From Fontibacterium sp040404065 (lineage in GTDB: Bacteria > Pseudomonadota > Alphaproteobacteria > Pelagibacterales > Pelagibacteraceae): a stretch of DNA of 64,000 nucleotides. Position 1 is the stretch's first letter. The number at the start of each line of letters is the position of its first letter. The position numbers and the translations under genes were made by a program. Below the pieces are notes generated by a model that saw only the letters and a program-made list of their open reading frames with translations, had not been told where the DNA came from and did not search any database. The stretch lies in assembly GCA_040404065.1 (NCBI GenBank), contig JBBAJM010000001.1. One strand, 5' to 3'. Shown here piece after piece: positions 25,791 to 35,365 of the stretch.

Positions 25791-26827
25791 TAATGAAATT
25801 TTCCTATAGTTAATTTAATTTTATTTTGAAAAGAATAAATATTTTTTAATGAAATTTCATTTACTTTATCGAAAAATAAATTTTTACATTTTAATAAAAT
25901 TATTTTTAAAGAAATTTCAAAATCGTTAAAGTTTAAAGGTATAAGCGGAAAATCTAAAAAAAAAACATTTTTAAGTTTTAAGCATTTATTATAAAATAAT
26001 GTAACGTTACAAGAAAGACAATCTAAAAAGAATAAAGAATATAAATTATCACCAGCTGAGACAGAATATCGTGTTTGATCAAGTAAAGGTAATAATTTTA
26101 CTCGCGGAATATTAATATAATTTTTGATTTTTTTATAATTAAATTTATCTCCAACAACTACTATTTTAAATCCTCTGTCTGCCAATTGTTTTATAATAAA
26201 TTCTAGAAATTGATTATTTTTAGAAACATGTCTTCTAAAATAAAAAAGAAAGTCTATATTCTTTTTTACAATTTTTCTTTTTTTATAAAATAATAAACAA
26301 ATATTAAATAGGCAAAATTTTTTTAATTTATTAGAAACTAATTCTTTTAAATTATCAGTTGAAAACAAAACATTTTTATATTTTTTAAAGATAATTTTAA
26401 TACTAATAAAATAAAATAATGGAAAAATTATTTTTCTAATAAAACTATTAAAACTATTCACTTTTGCTTTATATAAATTTCCGGTAATTGGGCCTAACAA
26501 TGTATCTTTCGGCAACAAAAGAAAGATTACAAAATTCCACAAAGGTAAATAATTTATATAAACAGTCTTTTTATTTTTTAAATAATAATACCATATTAAT
26601 AAAATACCATAATAAGGGAATAAATATTTATTAATAAAATTATTTTTATATTTTTTTTTTTTTTCTATGAGAATTTTTTTTTTATAAAAAAAAACTGAAT
26701 TATTTGAGACAATTTTTATTTTACTTTTATTATTAAATAAATTTTCTACAAAACTTCTAGCTAGAAGACCTTCGCCTGTAAATTCTTCAAAATCAGATGA
26801 CCATATGAAAATATTAAAATTTTTCAT
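25787..26827 (-). CDS. probable glycosyltransferase, family not recognised
   Basis: The 346 residues begin NIFIWSSDFEEFTGEGLLAR, which resembles the start of a GT-B glycosyltransferase with a glycine-rich loop. The middle has long hydrophobic, Ile/Phe/Tyr-rich stretches (about 65-90 and 125-160). FKIVVVGDKFNYKKI could be the strand of a second Rossmann half. No catalytic motif is convincing. The start overlaps the end of the GT4-GT26 fusion gene by 14 bases, which implies joint expression in the same glycan pathway. The function is inferred mainly from context. Confidence 0.5.
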   Translation of the reverse strand: MKNFNIFIWSSDFEEFTGEGLLARSFVENLFNNKSKIKIVSNNSVFFYKKKILIEKKKKYKNNFINKYLFPYYGILLIWYYYLKNKKTVYINYLPLWNFVIFLLLPKDTLLGPITGNLYKAKVNSFNSFIRKIIFPLFYFISIKIIFKKYKNVLFSTDNLKELVSNKLKKFCLFNICLLFYKKRKIVKKNIDFLFYFRRHVSKNNQFLEFIIKQLADRGFKIVVVGDKFNYKKIKNYINIPRVKLLPLLDQTRYSVSAGDNLYSLFFLDCLSCNVTLFYNKCLKLKNVFFLDFPLIPLNFNDFEISLKIILLKCKNLFFDKVNEISLKNIYSFQNKIKLTIGKFHY

Positions 26828-28727
26828 TTAAAACTCTAATATTTATATTTTTATATTCCCTTTTAATTTCACCCATCAAATAATAAAAAAAACTTTCCAC
26901 CAATCTTGTTAATCTTCTTATTGTATCAAACTGAAGTCTCCAAAGAGCCTCAGCAAAAAAAAATTTAGTAAATTTAACTGGCACGCTCTTTTCTACGCCG
27001 GAGGCCATATTAATGGCTCCTCCTAAACAAAAAATTTTGCAATAACTTTGATTAACAGCAATATAGTCAGCTACGATTTCTTGTTTTGGTGTTGGCAAAG
27101 TTAAAAAACAGACTTCGTCCTTCTTAAATGTTGGCAAATGTATTTTGAAATCATTCAAATTTCCATATGGCAATTGGATATGTTTGACTTTTAATTTGAA
27201 TATATTTTCTAAATAACTTTTAGATTTTTTTTCTAGATTACCTATAACTATAATTTTTTTTATAATAGAATTATCAAATTTTAAGGATTTTAATAATTCT
27301 CTTCCAGGTGTTTTTTTAATATAAGGTGAAACAAATCTCTTTCGAAAATAGCCATCTGGCCAAAGCAAAAGATAATCATTAATTGGTAAAGCTCTTTTAG
27401 CATAATATCCAAGAAAGGCTAAATTAAGAGCACTAACTATAAATTTTTTATGATAATTGATATGATTAGGATTTAATAAAAGTCTTAGTGAAACTAAAGA
27501 AGAGAAATTTGATATATTATTAATATAAAAGTTAAATTTCTTTACTCTTCTTGATTTAGAATAAATATTTAGTAATAAATCAAAATTTTTATCTTCAATT
27601 TTAATTTTATTTGATAAATAATTATCTACATCTCTAAATAATTTTTTCTCTTCTTGATAATCAAAAGCTTTACCGATTTTATACTTATTTATAATTTTAT
27701 TAGTTTCTCCTCCTAACAATCCTACTATAGGTTTTTTATATTTTAAGTATGTTTGAAATTTGCCAGGAATTGTTTTATCAAAAGTTTCTTTATATCCTAA
27801 TGAAATAAGTAAAAAATTTGCATTAATAAAATAAGACTGCAGCAAATTAAAAGGAAGCCACCCCATTAAAACTATATTTTTAATATCATTTTTATATAAA
27901 TAAGAACTTAAATTTAAATATTCACGTCCTTGACCAGCTATATAAAGTTTTATTTTATTTTTTTTTAAATCAAAATATTTGAACAATCTTAGCACTAAAT
28001 CAAAATTTTGAGATTGTCCTATATTGCCGGTAAACAGAATATTAGTAAAATTCTTATCAAAAACAACTTCTTGATTGTTACTAAACTTATCATTAGAAGA
28101 TTTTTTTAAAGTTTCTTCGGGCCAAGAAGGGAAGTAAACTATTTTTTTGTAAAATCTTTTATCAAGGTTATTTTGAATTTCTTTTTTAAAAGCTAAAGAT
28201 TGGCATAAAATCAAATCTGAATTTTTATAAATATAATTTACCAATTTATTCAAAAGCTTAAATAACAAGGAATTTTTATTAATAATTTTTAAATCATGAA
28301 GAACAATTGGCCATAAATCTAGTAACCACAATATGTGTTTGCTTTTTTTTAATTTTGATAAAAATATACTAATTAAGGCAACAATAATTGGAGAGGTTGC
28401 GAAAGTTACAATAATGTCGTATTTTTTTTTTCTTAGAAGAAAAGAACCGTAAAATATAGATGAAAGTAAAAATGATAAGTAATTTATTGTCAAAAGTAAT
28501 TTACTGCCAGATCTCCTTGGAAAAATTGGTACTCGATAAATTTTAATTTTTTCCAAATAATCAAAATTTTTTTTATTTGCTTTAAAATTAGGAAATATAT
28601 CACCATTCGGGTAGTTTGGTTCACCAGTTAACACTTCTACGGCATGAGTTTTAGAAAGTTCTAATGCAAGGTCATTTATTCTAAAATATTCAGGCCAAAA
28701 ATACTGAGATACTATTAATATTCTCAT
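26814..28727 (-). CDS. fusion: GT4 glycosyltransferase (WcaI-like) plus WecG/TagA/CpsF (GT26) domain
   Basis: One 637-residue protein with two transferases. Residues 1 to about 400 form a GT4 domain: MRILIVSQYFWPEYFRINDL and EVLTGEPNYPNGDIFP are the WcaI/WbuB-like opening, and VLMGWLPFNLLQSYFINANF with a later PIVGLL block belong to the donor half. Residues of about 410-637 form a WecG/TagA domain: ALPINDYLLLWPDGYFRKRF, CFLTLPTPKQEIVADYI and FCLGGAINMASG correspond to its nucleotide-sugar blocks. Both domains would act on undecaprenyl-linked intermediates, so the fusion may perform two successive early steps. I see no stop or frameshift at the joint. Confidence 0.85.
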   Translation of the reverse strand: MRILIVSQYFWPEYFRINDLALELSKTHAVEVLTGEPNYPNGDIFPNFKANKKNFDYLEKIKIYRVPIFPRRSGSKLLLTINYLSFLLSSIFYGSFLLRKKKYDIIVTFATSPIIVALISIFLSKLKKSKHILWLLDLWPIVLHDLKIINKNSLLFKLLNKLVNYIYKNSDLILCQSLAFKKEIQNNLDKRFYKKIVYFPSWPEETLKKSSNDKFSNNQEVVFDKNFTNILFTGNIGQSQNFDLVLRLFKYFDLKKNKIKLYIAGQGREYLNLSSYLYKNDIKNIVLMGWLPFNLLQSYFINANFLLISLGYKETFDKTIPGKFQTYLKYKKPIVGLLGGETNKIINKYKIGKAFDYQEEKKLFRDVDNYLSNKIKIEDKNFDLLLNIYSKSRRVKKFNFYINNISNFSSLVSLRLLLNPNHINYHKKFIVSALNLAFLGYYAKRALPINDYLLLWPDGYFRKRFVSPYIKKTPGRELLKSLKFDNSIIKKIIVIGNLEKKSKSYLENIFKLKVKHIQLPYGNLNDFKIHLPTFKKDEVCFLTLPTPKQEIVADYIAVNQSYCKIFCLGGAINMASGVEKSVPVKFTKFFFAEALWRLQFDTIRRLTRLVESFFYYLMGEIKREYKNINIRVLNEKF

Positions 28728-28755
28728 TAGAGTTTATTTATATGAAATCTATTTA

Positions 28756-29877
28756 CTATCTGAACCAAACTTTTCGATTTATGTAGTCCGTATAACTTTG
28801 AATGATTGTAACTACTTTATTAGAGACATTTAGTTCAGAATAATCTTGATGAATTTCACTTTGTGAATTCTCTGAAAAATTAGATATCGCGATTTCTGCT
28901 CCTGCAACAATATTATCTATTTTTAGACTGCCAATCACTACTGATGCTTTTTCCATGCCCTCTTGTCTTTCGGTAGTCTCTCTTAAATTTAATGCAGGAA
29001 AATTTAAAATATTTGACTCTTCAACAATACTGCCGCTATCTGAAATAGTTAATTTAGAATTTTGCTGTAACTTTACATAATCAAAATATCCAAAAGGTTT
29101 ATGGAATAAAATATTTTTTAATAAAGATTTCTTTACATTTTTTAAAGTTTTTTGAATCCTGGGATGTGTTGAAAAAATTAATTTTGATTTATATTTTTTT
29201 GAAATTTTAGAGATTGCTACAAAAATTTTATTTAAATTATCATAACTAATTAAATTTTCTTCTCTATGACAACTAACTAAAATATAATTTTGTTTTTTAA
29301 GATGTAATTGATTTAAGATTTTTGAATCTTCAATCTCAAATTTATAATATTCGAAGACCTCACGTAAAGGTGAGCCTATTTTAATAATTTTATCTAACGA
29401 AAAATTTTCTTTAATTAAATTATTTTTTGCAACATCACTATAAACCATATTAATGTCGGAGATTTTATCTATCAAAGATCTATTAATTTCTTCCGGCACC
29501 CTTAGGTCAAAACAACGGTTACCTGCCTCAATATGAAATATAGGTATTTGTCTTTTTTTTGCTACTAATACTGATAGCGCAGAATTCGTATCACCTAAAA
29601 CTAAAACTGCATCTGGCTTTTCTTTTAATAACACAGAGTCAATCTTTACTAGAACTTCTGAGATAAATTCTACAGAATTTTTATTTTTACAATTTAAATT
29701 ATAATCAGGTCTTCTTAATTTTAATTCCTTAAAAAAGATACTACTAAGATTAGTATCATAGTTTTGGCCAGTATTTACTAACACGTGATCAAAAAAAATA
29801 TTTAACTTACTTATGATACGAGACAATCGAACTATCTCTGGCCTTGTTCCAAGTATCGTTAAAACTTTTAATTTCAT
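28756..29877 (-). CDS. capG: CapG/FnlC-type UDP-sugar 2-epimerase (WecB family)
   Basis: In the UDP-L-FucNAc pathway it inverts C2 of UDP-N-acetyl-6-deoxy-L-talosamine. The protein carries VLTILGTRPEIVRLSRII at the start, VLVLGDTNSALSVLVAKK, IFHIEAGNRCFDLRVPEEI, and VSCHREENLI, all features of the UDP-GlcNAc 2-epimerase fold. A longer open frame begins at 29907, but the ATG at 29877 is preferred: it overlaps the stop of capF as ATGA and gives MKLKVLTILGTRPE. The neighbourhood capE-capF-capG decides for the FucNAc enzyme instead of WecB proper. Confidence 0.88.
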   Translation of the reverse strand: MKLKVLTILGTRPEIVRLSRIISKLNIFFDHVLVNTGQNYDTNLSSIFFKELKLRRPDYNLNCKNKNSVEFISEVLVKIDSVLLKEKPDAVLVLGDTNSALSVLVAKKRQIPIFHIEAGNRCFDLRVPEEINRSLIDKISDINMVYSDVAKNNLIKENFSLDKIIKIGSPLREVFEYYKFEIEDSKILNQLHLKKQNYILVSCHREENLISYDNLNKIFVAISKISKKYKSKLIFSTHPRIQKTLKNVKKSLLKNILFHKPFGYFDYVKLQQNSKLTISDSGSIVEESNILNFPALNLRETTERQEGMEKASVVIGSLKIDNIVAGAEIAISNFSENSQSEIHQDYSELNVSNKVVTIIQSYTDYINRKVWFR

Positions 29878-30980
29878 TTTATTTTGCAAAAATATGTATC
29901 TGGACAATTTTTGTCTAAAATCTCATTACACCAGACCAAAATCTTCGTTAATTTATTTCCGGTATTTTCTATATTATGAGCCCATCCTGGAATGCTATTA
30001 ACTACTACGTTTTCGTTACTATTAACAGATATTGAAAATATACTTTTATTTTTAACATTTTTAAAATTAAATTTAGCTTTTCCACTAATTACTACAAATT
30101 TTTCAACTTTTGTATGATGAAAATGATTTCCTCGAATTTTTTTTGGCAGTATCGAAAAGTAAGAAAATTGCCCAAATTGCTGATTCTTTAAAAATTCAAC
30201 AAAAGAACCTCTTTTATCTGAGTGATTTTTAAGGTTATATTTAAATTTATAACTTGGTAAATAACTCACGTATGTACTATAAAGTTTTTTTGCAAAATCT
30301 TTAGACACATCGCTTGGTAAATAAGTATTATCTTTAATATTAAAACTACGAATTAAATTAGCTAATTCCAGTAATGTAATACTATAGATATTTTTAATCT
30401 TCACAAATGTACTCCATTTTTTTAATTTTATTTTGTTGAGAAAATCTTTCACTAAATCATCAATATAAAATAATTTAATTACTTTATTATTATCACTAAT
30501 ATTTATTTTTTTATTACGAGCAATATTAAAACAAAAAGTTGCAACAACAGAATTATAATTAGGTTTTGACCATTTTCCAAAAATATTGGGGAGCCTATAA
30601 ATAAGTAAATTAGATTTATTTTCTTTTTTATATCTTAACAAAATTTGTTCAGCTTTTAGTTTGGATCTTCCATAAGAATTATTTTGATTTACTTGAATCG
30701 ATGATGTAAAAATAATGTTAGTTTTTTTATTGTGGCGTTTTAGTATTAAGCATATTTTTTTAGTTAAAAGATAATTCTCTTTAAAGGTGCTTGTGGGAAA
30801 TTTTTCTTTATTTACACCAAAAACTAAAAAAATTAACTTTGCTTTGATAACTTTATTTTGTATTTCACTCTCTGATGAACGCTTATCTAATACTGATATT
30901 TTAAATTTTTTATTTTCTTTGAGCTGATAAAATAGATTTTGACCTATAAATCCTCTGTAACCTACAATAAGAACATTCAT
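29874..30980 (-). CDS. capF: CapF/FnlB-type bifunctional 4-keto-sugar reductase with C-terminal cupin
   Basis: Second step of UDP-L-FucNAc synthesis. The N-terminal SDR domain (about 1-245) opens with VLIVGYRGFIGQNLFYQL, has IIFTSSIQVNQNNSYGRSKL containing YxxxK, and uses short spacing typical of CapF. The C-terminal cupin (about 250-368) carries GNHFHHTKVEKFVVISGKAK, the metal-binding His block. The two-domain build and 368-residue length are diagnostic. It is coupled by ATGA to capG and lies four bases after capE. Confidence 0.92.
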   Translation of the reverse strand: MNVLIVGYRGFIGQNLFYQLKENKKFKISVLDKRSSESEIQNKVIKAKLIFLVFGVNKEKFPTSTFKENYLLTKKICLILKRHNKKTNIIFTSSIQVNQNNSYGRSKLKAEQILLRYKKENKSNLLIYRLPNIFGKWSKPNYNSVVATFCFNIARNKKINISDNNKVIKLFYIDDLVKDFLNKIKLKKWSTFVKIKNIYSITLLELANLIRSFNIKDNTYLPSDVSKDFAKKLYSTYVSYLPSYKFKYNLKNHSDKRGSFVEFLKNQQFGQFSYFSILPKKIRGNHFHHTKVEKFVVISGKAKFNFKNVKNKSIFSISVNSNENVVVNSIPGWAHNIENTGNKLTKILVWCNEILDKNCPDTYFCKIK

Positions 30981-30984
30981 TAAT

Positions 30985-32010
30985 TTAAAAAATACTGTTC
31001 TTTGTTTTATTAAAAATTTTTAAAGATAATAAAATTTTTTCTGTCTCTTTTTGGCTAAGTTGTTTAACGGTATTGGAACTATAGTCTCTAATTTCTGACA
31101 TTTTTTTATTACCTTTAGAAAAATATAAATCGTAATTTAAATCTCTAATATCGCTGAAAACTTTAAAATATTGACCAAAATCTTTGGCTTTTGATATTTC
31201 TTCACGAGTTAATAAACTCTCGTGTTTCTTTTCTCCGTGTCTATTGCCTATAATGTTAATTTTATAATTTTCTTTTTTTCTTAAAATCTTAAGTAATGCT
31301 TTAATAACAATATCTATAGAAGTTGCATGAGTTTTTTGAATAAAAATATCACCATTGCTTCCATTTTTCATTGCATACATAACTAGTTCTATAGCTTTAC
31401 TCATGGGCATAAGAAAACGAGTCATTGTTGGATCTGTAACTGTAATTGGCTGATTATTTTTTATTTGATTGATAAAAATTGGAACAACCGAACCTCTTGA
31501 GGCCAGCACATTGCCGTATCTTGTAATACAAATAATTGTTTTACTTTTTTCAACTAAGGATTTTGAAACTGCAACTTTTTCCATCATGGCTTTAGAAATG
31601 CCCATGGCGTTAATAGGGTAAACTGCTTTATCGGTGCTTAAGCAAACAACTCTTTTTACATTGTGTTCAATTGCCTTCTGCAAAACATTTTCTGTACCTA
31701 AAATATTCGTTTTAACAGCTTCTAATGGATAAAATTCACATGATGGAACTTGTTTATATGCGGCGGCATGAAATACATAATCTATATCTTTAATTGCAGC
31801 ATTTAAACTAGCTGAATCTCTCACATCGCCAATAAAAAATTTAATTTTAGATAAGTTAAAAAGTTTTCTTAAGTCGTCTTGTTTTTTTTCATCTCTACTG
31901 AAAATTCTAATTTCATTAAATGATTTTTTTCCTTTTAATAAAGAAGTAACAAAAGCACTTCCAAAAGAACCCGTTCCGCCTGTGATTAAAATATTTTTTC
32001 CTTTAAACAT
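30985..32010 (-). CDS. capE: CapE/FnlA-type UDP-GlcNAc 4,6-dehydratase, 5-epimerase
   Basis: First committed step to UDP-L-FucNAc. The 341 residues have ILITGGTGSFGSAFVTSLL, then IRIFSRDEKKQDDLRK, DYVFHAAAYKQVPSCEFYP, LSTDKAVYPINAMGISKAM with the unusual MxxxK (MMEKV) in place of YxxxK, and RYGNVLASRGSVVP. Replacement of the catalytic Tyr by Met is the hallmark of the inverting CapE/PseB-type dehydratases. CapF and CapG next to it decide for FucNAc over pseudaminic acid. It is preceded by a GT2 gene on the same strand. Confidence 0.93.
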   Translation of the reverse strand: MFKGKNILITGGTGSFGSAFVTSLLKGKKSFNEIRIFSRDEKKQDDLRKLFNLSKIKFFIGDVRDSASLNAAIKDIDYVFHAAAYKQVPSCEFYPLEAVKTNILGTENVLQKAIEHNVKRVVCLSTDKAVYPINAMGISKAMMEKVAVSKSLVEKSKTIICITRYGNVLASRGSVVPIFINQIKNNQPITVTDPTMTRFLMPMSKAIELVMYAMKNGSNGDIFIQKTHATSIDIVIKALLKILRKKENYKINIIGNRHGEKKHESLLTREEISKAKDFGQYFKVFSDIRDLNYDLYFSKGNKKMSEIRDYSSNTVKQLSQKETEKILLSLKIFNKTKNSIF

Positions 32011-32019
32011 AAATTAATT

Positions 32020-33000
32020 TCATTTGTACCAATAACTATTAATATATCCTTCATTATTATATCTTTTTCTGTAAAAACATCCCTCTAAATATGCACAACC
32101 TATGGCGGTTTTGTAAATAAAAGGTAAATAAATAAAATGTTTATCTATAAAGATGCAAATTTTTTGCGTTAAAAATAATACATTCTTAAAAATATTAAAG
32201 TTTAATAAAAATTGGAATAAAAAAAAATTTTCAAGTTTATAAAAATTATTATCTTTAGCGGCTAAAAGATTTAGTCTAACTAAATATTTCATGCTTTCAA
32301 AACCCAGAAATTTAATTTTTTTTAAATATATAACGAAATTTCTTTTATCATAATGATAAACAGATGGATTAGCCTGGACAATTTTAAATTTATTATAAGC
32401 TAACCTGAAGCCTAATTCATAATCTTCAAATCCATATCGATTAAAATGTTTATTAAAAAATATTTTATTTTTTATAAAAATACTTTTCTTGAAACCCATA
32501 TTCATTGTAACAATTTTACTTGGAGAAAGATTGGATGTTGAAATATCAGGGTCTTTATTCACTATGAAATGCCTAGACTGTCTATACTTTACAAAATTAA
32601 ACTTTAATAATTCTTTAGGATACTTAACTGATCCACAGTAAATAATATCATTTTTCTTAATAAAAAGACTGTAATAATTTCTGATAAAAGTTTCATCTGG
32701 GAAACAATCGTCATCTAAAAAAATAATGTACTTACCTTTAGCAAATTTTACGCCAACATTCCTTTTTAAAGAATGAATGTTTTTCTGAATATTTATATAC
32801 TGAATTGGTAAAAATAAATTATTATTTTTAAAATTTTTTATTTTAATATTAGTATTATCTTTGCTGCGACTGTCGCAGATTACAACTTCAAAATTTTTAA
32901 AATTTAAGAAATTTTTTTTTAATTTATCTAAAATTTTTAATAAATAAGTAGATCTATTAAAAGTTGGGATAACAACACTAATTAATATATCCGGTTTCAT
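32020..33000 (-). CDS. family 2 glycosyltransferase
   Basis: The 326 residues open with ISVVIPTFNRSTYLLKILDK, followed by FEVVICDSRSKDNTN and the metal site YIIFLDDDCFPDETFI at about residues 91-106. GFEDYELGFRLAYNKFKIV is the ED-type catalytic-base region of GT2 enzymes. The sugar is unknown. It lies between the capE operon and the GT11 gene, 10 and 22 bases away, so it probably belongs to one minus-strand transcript from 33931. Confidence 0.87.
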   Translation of the reverse strand: MKPDILISVVIPTFNRSTYLLKILDKLKKNFLNFKNFEVVICDSRSKDNTNIKIKNFKNNNLFLPIQYINIQKNIHSLKRNVGVKFAKGKYIIFLDDDCFPDETFIRNYYSLFIKKNDIIYCGSVKYPKELLKFNFVKYRQSRHFIVNKDPDISTSNLSPSKIVTMNMGFKKSIFIKNKIFFNKHFNRYGFEDYELGFRLAYNKFKIVQANPSVYHYDKRNFVIYLKKIKFLGFESMKYLVRLNLLAAKDNNFYKLENFFLFQFLLNFNIFKNVLFLTQKICIFIDKHFIYLPFIYKTAIGCAYLEGCFYRKRYNNEGYINSYWYK

Positions 33001-33022
33001 AAAATATATAATTTAAAAAAAA

Positions 33023-33931
33023 CTAATTATAATTATTTAGTTTCCATGAATTTAAACAAGTATCTTTATTTATAAAATTTTCTGCAGATATAATTGTTTG
33101 TTTCTTATATCTAGTTGAAGAAAAATAGGCGCCCCACCAATATAAAGTGCTATTTGAAATAACGTGGTTAACACAATGGCTCATTAACCACAAATTATCA
33201 GCTGCTTCCTTAAATCCATTATCTTCAGTTAATATATAATAATTATATTTTTTAATTTCATTAAAATTAAATAAAAAATTTTCGACATTAATTAATTTAG
33301 TTGAGAATAAAAAAAAGGTTGGGTTAGGAACTTTCTTTAATATAGCGGGAATGGCATTTTTATAAAAATCAAATGACGTTACTCCGCCAAATTTATAATG
33401 GGTATCTTTTGAATATGTTTCATAAAAACGGAGTCCTAAAGCAACTGAATTAGAATCCAATATCTTATCTTTTATGTCTATAAATATTTTTTTATCGGAT
33501 TCTGCTGGATAAAGCTCATCTATAATACTATCTTTGTTTTCAAGAAAGTATTTCTCGGACTGGAAATATCCAAATAAATATAAATTATTATTTATTTTAA
33601 TTTTTTTAATATCTTCATCAAATTGATTTGTCAGCATTTCATTAATAAAATGACAGAAAAAAAAATTACTGAATACTTTATCTATTTTAAAAAATTTTTT
33701 ATATATTTTATAAAACCAAAAGATTAAAATATTTTTTTTTAAAAAAACATTCTTTAATGTTTTTTTATTTAAAGCAAATTTTCGAAAATCTTTAAAATCT
33801 GTTACAAAACCAGAAAGAGTATCGATTAATAGATCAGCATTATTAATTATTGCTAAATTTTTAGCTGCAGCATATTGAAATAGTTGATTACCTAATCCAC
33901 CCGATAAATATAAATATATCTTTTTTTTCAC
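33023..33931 (-). CDS. family 11 (alpha-1,2-fucosyltransferase-like) glycosyltransferase
   Basis: The 302 residues start YLYLSGGLGNQLFQYAAAKN, the unmistakable GT11 opening, and end with MSHCVNHVISNSTLYWWGAY, the GT11 C-terminal motif. The middle motif HxRRGDY that binds GDP-fucose is replaced by ALGLRFYETYSKD, keeping only one Arg, so substrate use may differ from standard fucosyltransferases. GDP-fucose genes gmd and fcl lie 14 kb away in the same island. Its start faces the divergent dehydrogenase gene at 34069. Confidence 0.85.
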   Translation of the reverse strand: MKKKIYLYLSGGLGNQLFQYAAAKNLAIINNADLLIDTLSGFVTDFKDFRKFALNKKTLKNVFLKKNILIFWFYKIYKKFFKIDKVFSNFFFCHFINEMLTNQFDEDIKKIKINNNLYLFGYFQSEKYFLENKDSIIDELYPAESDKKIFIDIKDKILDSNSVALGLRFYETYSKDTHYKFGGVTSFDFYKNAIPAILKKVPNPTFFLFSTKLINVENFLFNFNEIKKYNYYILTEDNGFKEAADNLWLMSHCVNHVISNSTLYWWGAYFSSTRYKKQTIISAENFINKDTCLNSWKLNNYN

Positions 33932-34068
33932 TAATTTATAATTATACTATATTTTTCTATATAATTATTTAAAATTAATATAAAATTTAAAAATCTTAGT
34001 ATTTACGGTAATTAAAGAAATTTTCATTTAAGCAATCTATGAATGATTAACTAACAAAAATTTAAATC

Positions 34069-35355
34069 TTGAAAAATAAAATATTTTGTATCGGATTAGG
34101 AAAATTAGGGTTAATTTTTTCTCAGATATTAGCCATGAATAATAATTTTATTTATGGTTACGATATCAATAAAAAAATTAAATCAAAAATTGAAAACAAC
34201 ATTAAAGACACGGAACCTAATTTAAATGATTTAATTAAAAAAAATAAAAAAAATTTTATTTTTACTGAAAATTTTGAAAATACAATTCAAAATACTCAAG
34301 GAACTTTTATATTAGTTCCTACTCCTTCGAAACAAAATGCTGAATTTGATAATAAGTTTATTCTAGATTCTCTATTAAAAATTGGAAAATATTTAAAAAA
34401 TAAAAAAGAATATTTAATTAATATAACATCAACGGTCAATCCTGGCTCATGTGAATATTTTATTAATTTTTTAGAAAAAAAATTTAATTTAAAACATGGT
34501 AAAGAATTTATATTAACATACAATCCGCATCTTATTGCTTTAGGATCAATCTATAATGATGTAATGAACAGCGACTTAGTTATTTGTGGTTCTAATTTAG
34601 ATCGAGGCCATAAAATTTTAAAAAAAATATACTTAAATCTTTATAAAAAAAATATTAGCAAACTTAAATTTCTAAATTTAAAAGAAGCGGAGATTGCAAA
34701 AATTGCTATAAACACATATGTCACTTTAAAAATTTCTTACACTAATTCTCTAAGTCAAATTGCAGATGTTGAAAAAAATATCGATGTTTCAAAGATATTA
34801 AATACTATTGGTTATGATAAAAGAATTGGTCATAATTATTTATCATTGGGAGCTTTGTACGCAGGCCCGTGCTTTCCTAGAGATAATAGAAATTTTTCAA
34901 AATATTTAAAAAAAATAGGGGCTTCAAATCAAATTCCTATAACGACGGATAAAATCAATAATTTACAAATTAATAGATATATTAATATTTTTAATGATCT
35001 TAAAAAAAAATTCAAAAATAAAATAACAATAGGAATATGTGGGCTAAGTTATAAAATTAACACCCCTATAACCACTGAATCTCCTGGAGAAAAACTATTA
35101 AAATATTTTACTAATAAAAATAAAATTATTATTTATGATGAACAATATCCAGAAATAGAAAATAAAATTAATTACTGCAGAAATATTAAACAATTTTTTA
35201 ACAAATCTGATGTCATTTTTGTTTGCTACAAAAATAATAAATTTAAGAAAATTGAAAAGTTAAATAGTAATAAATTTAAAGCAGTTATTGATTTGTGGAA
35301 TTTCATAAATATTAAAAATAAAAATATTTTATTAAAAAAAGTTGGAATTAATTAA
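34069..35355 (+). CDS. UDP-glucose/GDP-mannose dehydrogenase family protein
   Basis: Oxidises C6 of a nucleotide sugar to the uronic acid in two NAD-dependent steps. The 428 residues have FCIGLGKLGLIFSQILAMN (NAD site), FILVPTPSKQNAEFDNKF, and LINITSTVNPGSCEYFI. The catalytic Cys is in GALYAGPCFPRDNRNFSKYL, and IGICGLSYKINTPITTESPG belongs to the C-terminal domain. It starts with TTG at 34069, because no ATG is in frame before the conserved part. It is a plus-strand single gene between minus-strand neighbours. Which sugar it oxidises is not decided. Confidence 0.9.
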   Translation: MKNKIFCIGLGKLGLIFSQILAMNNNFIYGYDINKKIKSKIENNIKDTEPNLNDLIKKNKKNFIFTENFENTIQNTQGTFILVPTPSKQNAEFDNKFILDSLLKIGKYLKNKKEYLINITSTVNPGSCEYFINFLEKKFNLKHGKEFILTYNPHLIALGSIYNDVMNSDLVICGSNLDRGHKILKKIYLNLYKKNISKLKFLNLKEAEIAKIAINTYVTLKISYTNSLSQIADVEKNIDVSKILNTIGYDKRIGHNYLSLGALYAGPCFPRDNRNFSKYLKKIGASNQIPITTDKINNLQINRYINIFNDLKKKFKNKITIGICGLSYKINTPITTESPGEKLLKYFTNKNKIIIYDEQYPEIENKINYCRNIKQFFNKSDVIFVCYKNNKFKKIEKLNSNKFKAVIDLWNFINIKNKNILLKKVGIN

Positions 35356-35365
35356 TTAAAAATAA

